Assembly: GCA_964417885.1 (NCBI GenBank)
Contig: CAYQKN010000035.1
Span: 1 to 31,565 of the forward strand
Direction of reading: 5' to 3'
Source of the DNA: UKL13-2 sp964417885
Lineage (GTDB): Bacteria; Pseudomonadota; Gammaproteobacteria; Burkholderiales; Usitatibacteraceae
DNA length: 31,565 bases
The position numbers were made by a program, and so were the translations under genes. Below are positions 24,766 through 31,565 of this stretch, piece after piece (positions within the stretch are counted from its first letter, which is position 1; every line of letters begins with the position of its first letter). Under the pieces are notes generated by a model. It saw only the letters and a list, made by a program, of their open reading frames with translations, was not told the origin of the DNA and did no database searches.

Positions 24766-27318
24766 ATGACAAGCCACCCGCCGACTTCCGCCCACACCCC
24801 GATGATGCAGCAGTACCTGCGTATCAAGTCGGCCTATCCGGACACCCTGCTGCTTTATCGCATGGGCGATTTCTACGAACTGTTCTTCGATGACGCGGTC
24901 AGGGCGGCAAAGCTGCTCGACATCACACTGACCACGCGCGGCCAGTCTGCCGGCACCCCGATCCGCATGGCCGGCGTGCCGTTTCATTCGATCGAGCAGT
25001 ACCTTGCCAGACTGGTGAAGCTGGGCGAGTCGGCGGCGATTTGCGAGCAGATCGGCGAAGTGACCAACAAGGGGCCGGTGGAACGCGCGGTGGTCCGCGT
25101 CATCACGCCGGGCACTCTCACCGACAGCGCGTTGCTGCCCGATACACGCGATGTGCTGATCGTGGCGGCGCATTCGGTTGGCAACCAGGTCGGACTGGCT
25201 TCGCTGTCGCTGGCCGGTGGCCGCTTCCGCATCATCGAGACCGGCGTCGCGCAGTTCGGCGCGGAACTGGAGCGCCTGCAGCCGGCGGAACTGCTGCTGG
25301 CCGACGGCGCGAATCTGGCGACGCCGGGCATAGCCACCCGCCGCCTCGCGGACTGGCAGTTTGACCACGACGCCGCGACCAAGCTGCTGTCGAAGCAATT
25401 CGGCACCGCAGACCTGCGTGGCTTCGGCTGTGACGACCTGCCGCTGGCGGTCGCCGCCGCCGGCGCCCTGCTGCAGTATGTGCAGCAGACCCAGCGCGGC
25501 GCTCTGCCGCATCTTGCCGGCCTGGCAGTTGAACGCGCCGACGACTTTGTGCGCATGGATGCGGCCACCCGGCGCAACCTGGAAATTTCCGAAACCATCA
25601 GTCGCGAGGCCTCACCCACGCTGTTCTCGCTGCTCAACGGTACCGCGACCAGCATGGGCGCACGCCTGTTGCGCGACTGGCTGCATCACCCGCTGCGCGA
25701 TCGCCATGCCATCCGGCAGCGGCTCGACGCCGCCCAGTGCATTGCACCGGCGGCCGCCGGCATCCAGTCGCTGCTGGCCGGATGGGCAGACATCGAGCGG
25801 ATCGTGACGCGCATTGCCCTGCGTACCGCGCGGCCGCGCGACCTGTCGGCGCTGCGCGATGCGCTCGCCACCGCGCCAACGGTGCATCAGTTGATTCCCG
25901 AAAATGAAACTCCAGCACTGGCGCGGCTTTCCAGCCATTTTCGGCCTGAAGCCCGCATCCATGCTGGACTTTGCGCCTCAATCAAGGACGAACCGGCATC
26001 ACTGGTGCGTGACGGCGGCGTGATCCGCGATGGCTTTGACGCCGAACTCGATGAACTGCGCGGCTTGCAGAGCAACGCCAGCGACTTCCTGCTGGCGCTC
26101 GAAAAGCGCGAGCGGGAACGCACCGGTATTGCCAATCTGCGGGTCGAGTACAACCGGGTGCATGGCTTCTACATCGAGGTTTCCCAGGGCCAGCTGGAGA
26201 AAGTGCCGGACGATTACCGCCGGCGCCAGACACTGAAGAACGCCGAGCGGTTCATCACGCCGGAACTCAAGGCGTTCGAGGACAAGGCGCTGTCTGCCGG
26301 CGAACGATCACTGGCGCGCGAGAAGTACCTGTATGAACAGTTGCTGGACACGCTGCTGCCCGACGTACCCGCCCTGCTTGCCCTCGCCCGCGCGGCGGCC
26401 GAGCTGGACGTGCTGTGCACCAATGCGTCCAACGCGAAACGATTCAACCTGTCGATGCCGGTGTTTGTCGATGACGACCGCATCGCCATCCGCGCCGGCC
26501 GCCACCTGGTGGTGGAAAGCCAGGTCGACAGTTTCATCGCCAATGACTGCGAGCTGTCGCGGTCCCGTCAGCTGCTGCTGATCACCGGGCCGAACATGGG
26601 CGGAAAGTCGACCTACATGCGGCAGGTGGCGCAGATTGTCCTGCTGGCTCACACCGGTTCGTACGTGCCGGCGGCACTGGCGGAAATCGGCCGCATCGAC
26701 CAGATCATGACACGCATCGGCGCCAGCGATGACCTTGCCGGCGGACGCTCGACCTTCATGGTTGAGATGACCGAGGCGGCGACGATCCTGAACAACGCCA
26801 GCATGAACAGCCTGGTGTTGATCGACGAAATCGGCCGCGGCACGTCAACCTTTGACGGCCTGGCACTGGCCTATGCCATCGCCCGTCACCTGGCCGAAGT
26901 CTCCCGCTGTTATGCGCTGTTCGCCACCCATTATTTTGAGCTTACGCAACTCAATGCCGAGCTGCCCAATCTTGCCAACGTCCACCTCGACGCGGTGGAA
27001 ATGAAGGACAAGATCGTGTTCCTGCATAAGCTGGAGTCCGGTCCGGCCAGCAAGAGTTACGGCCTGCAGGTGGCGCAACTGGCGGGTGTGCCGCGGGCGG
27101 TGGTGCGCGCGGCGCGCAAGCATCTGGAGCAGCTGGAAACCAGCCACGTGCAGCAGACTGCCCAGCGCGGCCTGTTTGACCTGCCCGCGCCGCCTGAGCA
27201 GTCGGCGCCGCATCCGGCGCTGGATGCGCTGGACGATATCCGGCCGGATGAATTGAGCCCGCGCGAAGCACTGGAAAAACTCTATCAACTGAAATTGATG
27301 CGGGAAGCGAAGCCATGA
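24766..27318 (+). CDS. mutS: DNA mismatch repair protein MutS
   Basis: An 850-residue mismatch-recognition ATPase. The mismatch-wedge motif GDFYELF has F36 and E38. Walker A GPNMGGKS is at 608-615. The signature GGRSTFMVEMTE, Walker B (LVLIDEIGRGTSTFDG) and ATHYFELT follow, and the C-terminal dimerisation tail ends in YQLKLMREAKP. A 67-bp palindromic repeat is read in frame as residues 381-402 (PENETPALARL through ARIHAGL). This lies in domain III between AIRQRLDAAQC... and the conserved LVRDGGVI block. A TAAAAT -10-like element lies 11 nt before the ATG. The stop overlaps the next gene by 4 nt. Confidence 0.98.
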   Translation: MTSHPPTSAHTPMMQQYLRIKSAYPDTLLLYRMGDFYELFFDDAVRAAKLLDITLTTRGQSAGTPIRMAGVPFHSIEQYLARLVKLGESAAICEQIGEVTNKGPVERAVVRVITPGTLTDSALLPDTRDVLIVAAHSVGNQVGLASLSLAGGRFRIIETGVAQFGAELERLQPAELLLADGANLATPGIATRRLADWQFDHDAATKLLSKQFGTADLRGFGCDDLPLAVAAAGALLQYVQQTQRGALPHLAGLAVERADDFVRMDAATRRNLEISETISREASPTLFSLLNGTATSMGARLLRDWLHHPLRDRHAIRQRLDAAQCIAPAAAGIQSLLAGWADIERIVTRIALRTARPRDLSALRDALATAPTVHQLIPENETPALARLSSHFRPEARIHAGLCASIKDEPASLVRDGGVIRDGFDAELDELRGLQSNASDFLLALEKRERERTGIANLRVEYNRVHGFYIEVSQGQLEKVPDDYRRRQTLKNAERFITPELKAFEDKALSAGERSLAREKYLYEQLLDTLLPDVPALLALARAAAELDVLCTNASNAKRFNLSMPVFVDDDRIAIRAGRHLVVESQVDSFIANDCELSRSRQLLLITGPNMGGKSTYMRQVAQIVLLAHTGSYVPAALAEIGRIDQIMTRIGASDDLAGGRSTFMVEMTEAATILNNASMNSLVLIDEIGRGTSTFDGLALAYAIARHLAEVSRCYALFATHYFELTQLNAELPNLANVHLDAVEMKDKIVFLHKLESGPASKSYGLQVAQLAGVPRAVVRAARKHLEQLETSHVQQTAQRGLFDLPAPPEQSAPHPALDALDDIRPDELSPREALEKLYQLKLMREAKP
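25906..25972 (+). repeat. 67-bp palindromic repeat, copy 3 (inside mutS)
   Basis: The left 42 nt differ from copy 1 at only two positions (AAACTCCAGCACTGGCGCGG through CAGCCATTTTCGGCCTG). The right arm has diverged (GCTGGACTTT instead of GCTGGAGTTT, and changes between), so the hairpin is weakened. It keeps 67 bp and the mutS reading frame, and encodes 22 residues. Confidence 0.88.
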
Positions 27319-28307
27319 TCGCCGGGCGACTGCCGCTATTGCTGGCTGCCGCGCTGGTGTTGCTCGCCGGCGGTTGCGCAACCCAGACGCCGGCCGGTCG
27401 CGCCTTTTCATTTGCGCTGATGGGCGACGTCCAGTACACGCCCTACGAGCAAAAGCAGTTTCCGTTGCTGCTGGAAGCAATCGGCGCCGAGCCGCTTGCG
27501 TTTGTCGTGCATATTGGCGATTTCAAGGCGGGCAGCCATGCGCCGTGTACCGACCAGCTGTATGCCGCGCGCCTGGCCGAACTCAACCAGTCACGCCATG
27601 CGCTGATCTTCACGCCGGGCGACAACGATTGGGTCGACTGCCGCCGCGCCAGCAATGGCCGCGACCAGCCGCTTGAGCGCCTGCAAAAGATTCGCCAGCT
27701 GTTTTTTGCCACGCCCTTTGCCCTCGGCGCCAATCCGCTGCCGCTGTTGCGGCAGTCCGCCGCCGACGCCGGTGATCCGGTGCTGCGGCGCTATGCGGAG
27801 AACGCGATGTGGGAACACAACGGCGTGGTGTTCCTGACCCTGAACATCCAGGGCAGCAACGACAATCTCGGCTTCGACACCGCAAGCGACCGGGAGCATG
27901 CCGAGCGCACCCGCGCCAACATCGCCTGGCTCAAGCGGGCGACGGCGAAGGCACGTGAACATGACATCCGCGGGCTGGCGGTTTTTCTGCAGGCCAATCC
28001 CGGGTTCGAGCAACCGCCGGCACAGGTCCGGATGAGTGGATTTGCGGAGTTTCTGGCCACCTTTGAGGACGAGGCGAGGCGCCTTGCCAAGCCGATCCTG
28101 TTCGCGCACGGCGACACTCACCACTATCGCGTCGACCGGCCTTACATCAGCCCGCTGGACCGGCAACCGGTGGCAAACGTGATGCGCGTCGAGACGTTCG
28201 GCAGCCCTTCTTTCGACTGGGTGCGCGTGAGCGTGGACGCGTCCAGCCCGGACGGGATATTCAGTGTATCGCCCGGCGGGTACGCGCCGGCGAAAAGCGG
28301 CGACTAG
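27315..28307 (+). CDS. Calcineurin-like metallophosphoesterase lipoprotein
   Basis: A 330-residue exported protein. The signal peptide ends in lipobox LLAGGC. The phosphoesterase motifs in order are FALMGDVQY, VVHIGDFKAG, IFTPGDNDWVDC and LFAHGDTHHYR, giving the metal-binding D, D, N/D and H residues of the calcineurin-like fold. The first motif has Q where a histidine is more common. The substrate is unknown. It is expected to be anchored in the periplasm or outer membrane. The start overlaps the mutS stop (ATGA). It converges on the SlyD-like gene with only 6 nt between the stops and no visible terminator. Confidence 0.85.
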   Translation: MIAGRLPLLLAAALVLLAGGCATQTPAGRAFSFALMGDVQYTPYEQKQFPLLLEAIGAEPLAFVVHIGDFKAGSHAPCTDQLYAARLAELNQSRHALIFTPGDNDWVDCRRASNGRDQPLERLQKIRQLFFATPFALGANPLPLLRQSAADAGDPVLRRYAENAMWEHNGVVFLTLNIQGSNDNLGFDTASDREHAERTRANIAWLKRATAKAREHDIRGLAVFLQANPGFEQPPAQVRMSGFAEFLATFEDEARRLAKPILFAHGDTHHYRVDRPYISPLDRQPVANVMRVETFGSPSFDWVRVSVDASSPDGIFSVSPGGYAPAKSGD

Positions 28308-28313
28308 ACCAGC

Positions 28314-28799
28314 TCAGTGCTGGTGGCCGTGCTCGCTGTGAGCATGGCCGTGCGTGACTTCCTCACTGGTGGCGGCGCGTACGTCATTGACCACGCATTT
28401 GAACAAAAGCCGCTCGCCGGCCAGCGGGTGGTTGCCGTCGATCACAACCTTGCCTTCGGCGATATCCGTGACCGTATACACCACCCAGCGGTCGTCGTCC
28501 TCACCCTGCGGCACACCCTCGAACTGCATGCCGACCGCGATATTTGACGGAAACACTTCCATCGGCTCAATGCGGATCAGCTCTTCGTCATAGTCGCCGA
28601 AGGCGTCTTCCGGATCAAGGCTGACCGCAAAGTCCTGGCCAGCCGCTTTCCCGGCCAGGCCGTCCTCAACCAGCGGAAAAATGCCGCCGTAACCGCCGTG
28701 CAGATAGGAGAGCTGGGAACCGGGTTCGCCAATCGGATTGCCGTCACTGTCGGTCAATTCATAGGCGATGGTTACAACGGTGTCTTTGGCAATGAGCAT
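28314..28799 (-). CDS. slyD: SlyD-type FKBP peptidyl-prolyl isomerase
   Basis: A 161-residue FKBP-type isomerase and chaperone. The FKBP core begins with IAYELTDSDG. The insert-in-flap domain sits between about residues 70 and 125 and is followed by the conserved DGNHPLAGERLLFKCVV. The C-terminus is histidine-rich (HGHAHSEHGHQH), as in metal-binding SlyD. It could bind nickel and assist folding. FKBP-family naming between SlyD and FklB-like members is not settled by sequence reading alone. Confidence 0.9.
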   Translation of the reverse strand: MLIAKDTVVTIAYELTDSDGNPIGEPGSQLSYLHGGYGGIFPLVEDGLAGKAAGQDFAVSLDPEDAFGDYDEELIRIEPMEVFPSNIAVGMQFEGVPQGEDDDRWVVYTVTDIAEGKVVIDGNHPLAGERLLFKCVVNDVRAATSEEVTHGHAHSEHGHQH

Positions 28800-28881
28800 G
28801 GCTGTTGGGCGACCGGCCTGTGGGCCGCCGGAAAGGGTAAGGGGAGGCGATTGTAGCGCGAAGGCGCCGCCGTCGCGCGCT

Positions 28882-29355
28882 TCAGTGTCCGTTGATCTGA
28901 CGGACCAGCTTCAGGACCGCCGCGGCATGCTCGCGCGGGTTGAGGTCGCGAAGGATATGCCGCACCACGCCCTTCTTGTCGATGACAAACGTGGAGCGGT
29001 TGACACAGGGACGCGACGAGCCGTTGTGCGGCTGCTCGGTCATTACCTCGTATTTCTTCATCACTTCGCAATCGGTGTCCGACAGCAACTGCATCGACAA
29101 TCCGTGCTTGTCGCGAAACTCCTCATGCACCAGGCAGTCATCGCGGGATACGCCGAACACCACCGTATCACACTCGGCGAAATCGGCTTCGTGGTCGGAG
29201 TAGTTGATTGCCTCGAGGGTGGAGCCGGGTGTGCCGTCGCGCGGGTAGAAATACAGGACAACGTTCTTCTTGCCGCGAAAGCTGGAAAGCTGGATCATTT
29301 CCATGCTTGCATCGGGGAGTTCAAACACCGGGGCTCGCGAACCAACCTGTAACAT
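28882..29355 (-). CDS. Peroxiredoxin (Bcp/AhpC-TSA family) with the catalytic cysteine replaced by serine
   Basis: A 157-residue thioredoxin-fold protein of the Bcp/PrxQ-like group, starting MLQVGSRAPVFELPDASM. The active-site loop is FYPRDGTPGSTLEAI, where family members have TPGCT. The codon is TCC for S45, so the peroxidatic cysteine is missing. Cysteines remain at C62, C74 (RDDCLVHEEF), C96 and C117. The surrounding loop is otherwise conserved. The start is the ATG at 29355 with GGAGAG upstream, and the longer frame is not real. Loss of peroxidase function, a different role, or a base-calling error are all possible. Confidence 0.87.
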   Translation of the reverse strand: MLQVGSRAPVFELPDASMEMIQLSSFRGKKNVVLYFYPRDGTPGSTLEAINYSDHEADFAECDTVVFGVSRDDCLVHEEFRDKHGLSMQLLSDTDCEVMKKYEVMTEQPHNGSSRPCVNRSTFVIDKKGVVRHILRDLNPREHAAAVLKLVRQINGH

Positions 29356-29440
29356 TGTCTGTGCTCTCCACCGTTTGTTGGTCGAAGATCTGTAAACGAT
29401 TCTATCCCATTTTCTTTTTTGCATTGCAAGCACCGACCGC

Positions 29441-30646
29441 ATGAAGATCGACACGCGAAAATCCACCGGAAAACCGAATACCGCCGGGCTGCTCGGCGGC
29501 CTGACCGCGGCGGAATTTCTTCGCGATTACTGGCAGAAAAAGCCGCTGCTGGTGCGCGGCGCCATGGCCGGCTTTGCCGAGCCGCTGAGCAAGCGCGAAG
29601 TGCTTGGCCTGACCATGCGCGATGATGCCGAGAGCCGCCTGATTTCCCGCGCCGGCAACAAATGGAGCCTGGTTCAGGGGCCGCTGTCGCGGCGCGACCT
29701 GGCCGCGGCGCGAGCCGGCCCCTGGACAGTCCTGGTGCAGGACACGCAACACTTTTCGCAGCGCGCACACGAATTGCTGGCGCGATTCAATTTCATCCCG
29801 CACGCACGGATTGACGATTTGATGGTGAGTTATGCCGTCGCTGGAGCCGGCGTCGGGCCGCATGTCGATTCCTATGATGTGTTCCTGCTGCAGGGACATG
29901 GCAGCCGCCGCTGGCGGGTATCTGCCCAGGACGACCTGACGCTGCGCGACGATGTGCCGCTGAAAATTCTCGCGCGGTTCAAGGCGGAGGAAGAGTTTGT
30001 GCTCGAGCACGGCGACATGCTTTACCTGCCGCCCGGCTATGCGCACGACGGCGTGGCGCAAACCGAGTGCCTGACCTGGTCGGTCGGCTTCCGCGCACCC
30101 TCCAGCCAGGATCTCGGCGTGGCACTGCTCGACTATCTGCGCGATGAGCTCCATTTGTCCGGCCAGTACCAAGATGCCGGGCTTGCGCCGACGCGCTCGC
30201 CGGGGAAAATTGGCCGCGATATGCAGACACGCTTTCGCGACATGCTTGGCGGACTGGCAAATGCGGTGCGGGATCCGCGACACCTGCGCGCCTGCCTCGG
30301 ACGCTACCTGACGGAGCCGAAGTCGCATGTCTTCTTTGACGGCCCGGACGCGGCTTGCTCGCCGGCGGCATTTCGAAAGCGTGCGTTGCGCACGGGACTG
30401 GTATTGAACCCGAAAAGCCGGATGCTCTACGATAATGAGAACGTCTACATCAACGGCGAGATTTGGCCGGTCGAAGCTGATAGCGGCGGCCTGTTGCGCC
30501 GCTTGGCGGACACCCGGTTTCTCCCGGCAGACAGCCTTGCCAGCGGCGTGAGTGCGCGCGCCTTTTCACTGTTGCATGAGGCACACGCCAGCGGCTACAT
30601 CATGACCAGACAGGCAAACGACTTCCAGCAGGAGGGACTCGCATGA
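29441..30646 (+). CDS. roxA: Ribosomal protein L16 arginine hydroxylase RoxA (JmjC-type)
   Basis: A 401-residue 2-oxoglutarate and Fe(II)-dependent oxygenase that hydroxylates an arginine of L16 (YcfD in E. coli). The iron ligands are H and D in GVGPHVDSYDVF, followed by LLQGHGSRRWRV, and the distal histidine is in PPGYAHDGVAQ. The C-terminal winged-helix region contains LYDNENVYINGE. The start at 29441 lies 85 nt from the divergent peroxiredoxin gene. The next gene overlaps its stop by 4 nt, so the two are likely co-translated. Confidence 0.92.
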   Translation: MKIDTRKSTGKPNTAGLLGGLTAAEFLRDYWQKKPLLVRGAMAGFAEPLSKREVLGLTMRDDAESRLISRAGNKWSLVQGPLSRRDLAAARAGPWTVLVQDTQHFSQRAHELLARFNFIPHARIDDLMVSYAVAGAGVGPHVDSYDVFLLQGHGSRRWRVSAQDDLTLRDDVPLKILARFKAEEEFVLEHGDMLYLPPGYAHDGVAQTECLTWSVGFRAPSSQDLGVALLDYLRDELHLSGQYQDAGLAPTRSPGKIGRDMQTRFRDMLGGLANAVRDPRHLRACLGRYLTEPKSHVFFDGPDAACSPAAFRKRALRTGLVLNPKSRMLYDNENVYINGEIWPVEADSGGLLRRLADTRFLPADSLASGVSARAFSLLHEAHASGYIMTRQANDFQQEGLA

Positions 30647-31161
30647 CAACCGACTTGTCATCCGCAGCACCGGAACCGGTCTACCAGCTGCTTGAGGGCA
30701 GCGCGGAAGCGGCAGCGGCGATCGAACAGGTCGTCAGCGTGGCCCGCCGCGAGCTGCGGATTTTCGATGCCTCGGCGCGGACCCTGCGTGATCGCGGCTA
30801 CGGCAATCCGGCGAGAATCGACGTGTTGCGCGCCTTGCTGATCGCCAGCCGCAATCACCGGCTGCGCATCGTGTTGCATGACACCACGGGTATTGAGCGC
30901 GAGCTGCCCCGCCTGATCAACCTGCTGACGCAATTTTCGGGGCAGGTGCAGATTCACCGCACCGTCGACCAGGCTACCGAAGCACGCGATGCCATGGTGA
31001 TCGCCGATGAAACGAGTTTCTGGCGCCGGCTGCATATCGATCATCCCCGCTCGGTGCTGACGATCCAGGACGCGGCGGGCTGTCGTCCGCTAATCGAGCG
31101 TTTCGATGAAATCTGGGAAAAAAGTGAGCTGGCGGTCGCCGGCAGCACGCTTGGCTTGTAG
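30643..31161 (+). CDS. Uncharacterised protein, coupled to roxA
   Basis: A 172-residue soluble protein with no signal peptide or membrane segment. A central part (IDVLRALLIASRNHRLRIVLHD) and a C-terminal IADETSFWRRLHIDHPR block look conserved-type. I recall similar proteins only as uncharacterised betaproteobacterial proteins, often beside roxA, and I do not assign a function. The ATG overlaps the roxA stop (ATGA). Confidence 0.75.
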   Translation: MTTDLSSAAPEPVYQLLEGSAEAAAAIEQVVSVARRELRIFDASARTLRDRGYGNPARIDVLRALLIASRNHRLRIVLHDTTGIERELPRLINLLTQFSGQVQIHRTVDQATEARDAMVIADETSFWRRLHIDHPRSVLTIQDAAGCRPLIERFDEIWEKSELAVAGSTLGL

Positions 31162-31176
31162 GGATCGTCTTACTAT

Positions 31177-31206
31177 TTGTGCAGCGCACCACGAAAATGC
31201 TATACT
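31177..31206 (+). promoter_or_regulatory. Sigma70 promoter of the terminal lipoprotein gene
   Basis: TTGTGC at 31177-31182 and TATACT at 31201-31206 with an 18-nt spacer. The predicted start is near 31213, giving a leader of about 120 nt. The leader contains ATGCAA...TTGCAT and, near its end, an AT-rich near-palindrome AAAATTTTGATCAAATTTTT, which is unusual in this GC-rich DNA. Confidence 0.65.
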
Positions 31207-31333
31207 AGTCAGTCGGTCGAATAGCTTACAGCATCACTGGCGCGATGCAACGCGACGCGCTGATTGCATGGCTGGAACGTCACATCAGCCGATAAAAATT
31301 TTGATCAAATTTTTTAATCAAGGGAAGTCACAA

Positions 31334-31565
31334 ATGAACAAGTCAATCCTCCTCGCAGTAATCGTTGCCGCCGGCCTCGCCGCCTGTGGCAAGCAAGAAC
31401 CCGCTCCGGCCCCGAAAGTCGAAGCACCGAAAGTCGAAGCACCGAAAGTTGACGCTGCTGTTGACGCTGCCAAAGCCGCTGCCGGCGCCGCCGTTGATGC
31501 ATCCAAGGATGCTGCTGGCAAGACCGTTGAAGCTGCCAAAGACGCTGCTGGCAAGACCGTTGAAG
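31334..31565 (+). CDS. Alanine/lysine-rich lipoprotein with 11-residue repeats (3' truncated by window edge)
   Basis: The frame opens at the ATG at 31334 after AAGGGAAG, about 10 nt upstream, and is still open at the window end, so at least 77 residues are present. The signal peptide MNKSILLAVIVAAGLAAC ends in a lipobox with C18. A PKVEA repeat (five residues, three times) follows, then an 11-residue periodic region: VDAAKAAAGAA, VDASKDAAGKT, VEAAKDAAGKT. Such 11-mers form amphipathic helices, as in LEA-type and other stress-related surface proteins. The function is not known. Confidence 0.8.
   Translation, partial: MNKSILLAVIVAAGLAACGKQEPAPAPKVEAPKVEAPKVDAAVDAAKAAAGAAVDASKDAAGKTVEAAKDAAGKTVE
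31412..31450 (+). repeat. Short tandem repeat (15-nt unit)
   Basis: CCGAAAGTCGAAGCA occurs twice in tandem, followed by a third partial unit CCGAAAGTT. It encodes PKVEA/PKVEA/PKVD in the terminal lipoprotein. Confidence 0.9.
31505..31565 (+). repeat. Tandem repeat (33-nt unit) in lipoprotein gene
   Basis: A 33-nt unit (AAGGATGCTGCTGGCAAGAC and onward) repeats almost exactly, with AAAGACGCTGCTGGCAAGAC for the second copy. It encodes the 11-residue KDAAGKTVEAA units, and the repeat runs off the window end. Confidence 0.9.

Noticed and set aside
29356..29440. Promoter elements between the peroxiredoxin gene and roxA
   Set aside because: A TAGAAT-like -10 and TTGCAA-like -35 on the minus strand have a poor 19-nt spacing, so the call would be speculative.
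31245..31295. A 16-residue leader ORF (MQRDALIAWLERHISR) upstream of the terminal lipoprotein
   Set aside because: No Shine-Dalgarno is visible and such short frames are common by chance. It has no run of regulatory codons typical of attenuation leaders.

Overview
The window is a GC-rich, gene-dense chromosomal segment that reads as betaproteobacterial. The evidence is the mfd-serB pair, a DUF3460-type small protein, a cysE-iscR-iscSUA-hscBA-fdx-iscX cluster, a GlrK/QseG/GlrR operon and RoxA, all closest by eye to betaproteobacterial and gammaproteobacterial housekeeping proteins. A run of 10 N inside mfd shows it comes from a draft assembly. I see no rRNA, tRNA, CRISPR array, phage or transposase.

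Layout. 1-2407 (+): the 3' part of mfd, then serB. 2428-2494: a 67-bp palindromic repeat, followed by a small DUF3460-like gene (-). 2812-6274 (+): sensor kinase GlrK, QseG-like lipoprotein and sigma54 activator GlrR. 6275-6636 has no protein gene. It holds two GlrR-like operators, an IHF-like site, a near-consensus sigma54 promoter and a strong terminator, which together define a candidate sRNA of about 133 nt. 6637-12389 (-): the complete isc iron-sulfur cluster assembly operon behind a promoter covered by two IscR boxes, with cysE just upstream after a second copy of the palindromic repeat. 13479-16485: trmJ (-), divergent from suhB and a type II NADH dehydrogenase gene (+). 16511-24578 (-): a signalling block of an HD-GYP response regulator, a BLUF photoreceptor and a hybrid kinase of about 2112 residues. 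24766-28307 (+): mutS, which carries a third copy of the repeat in frame, coupled to a phosphoesterase lipoprotein. 28314-29355 (-): a SlyD-type isomerase and a peroxiredoxin whose usual peroxidatic cysteine is serine. 29441-31161 (+): roxA and an uncharacterised gene. The window ends inside an 11-residue-repeat lipoprotein with its own promoter.

The two most interesting items are these. First, a probable GlrR/sigma54/IHF-controlled small RNA lies directly downstream of glrR. It resembles the enterobacterial GlrR-GlmY arrangement in logic, but differs in position and shows no sequence resemblance that I can see. Second, a family of 67-bp palindromic elements has two copies between genes and one copy read as 22 amino acids inside MutS, similar in kind to the Rickettsia palindromic elements.

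Functionally, the isc genes form one iron-sulfur assembly pathway with IscR feedback, and CysE supplies a precursor of the cysteine that IscS uses. The HD-GYP/BLUF/hybrid-kinase block looks like an environmental and light-sensing c-di-GMP module. Mfd, MutS, TrmJ, RoxA and SlyD are general maintenance functions.
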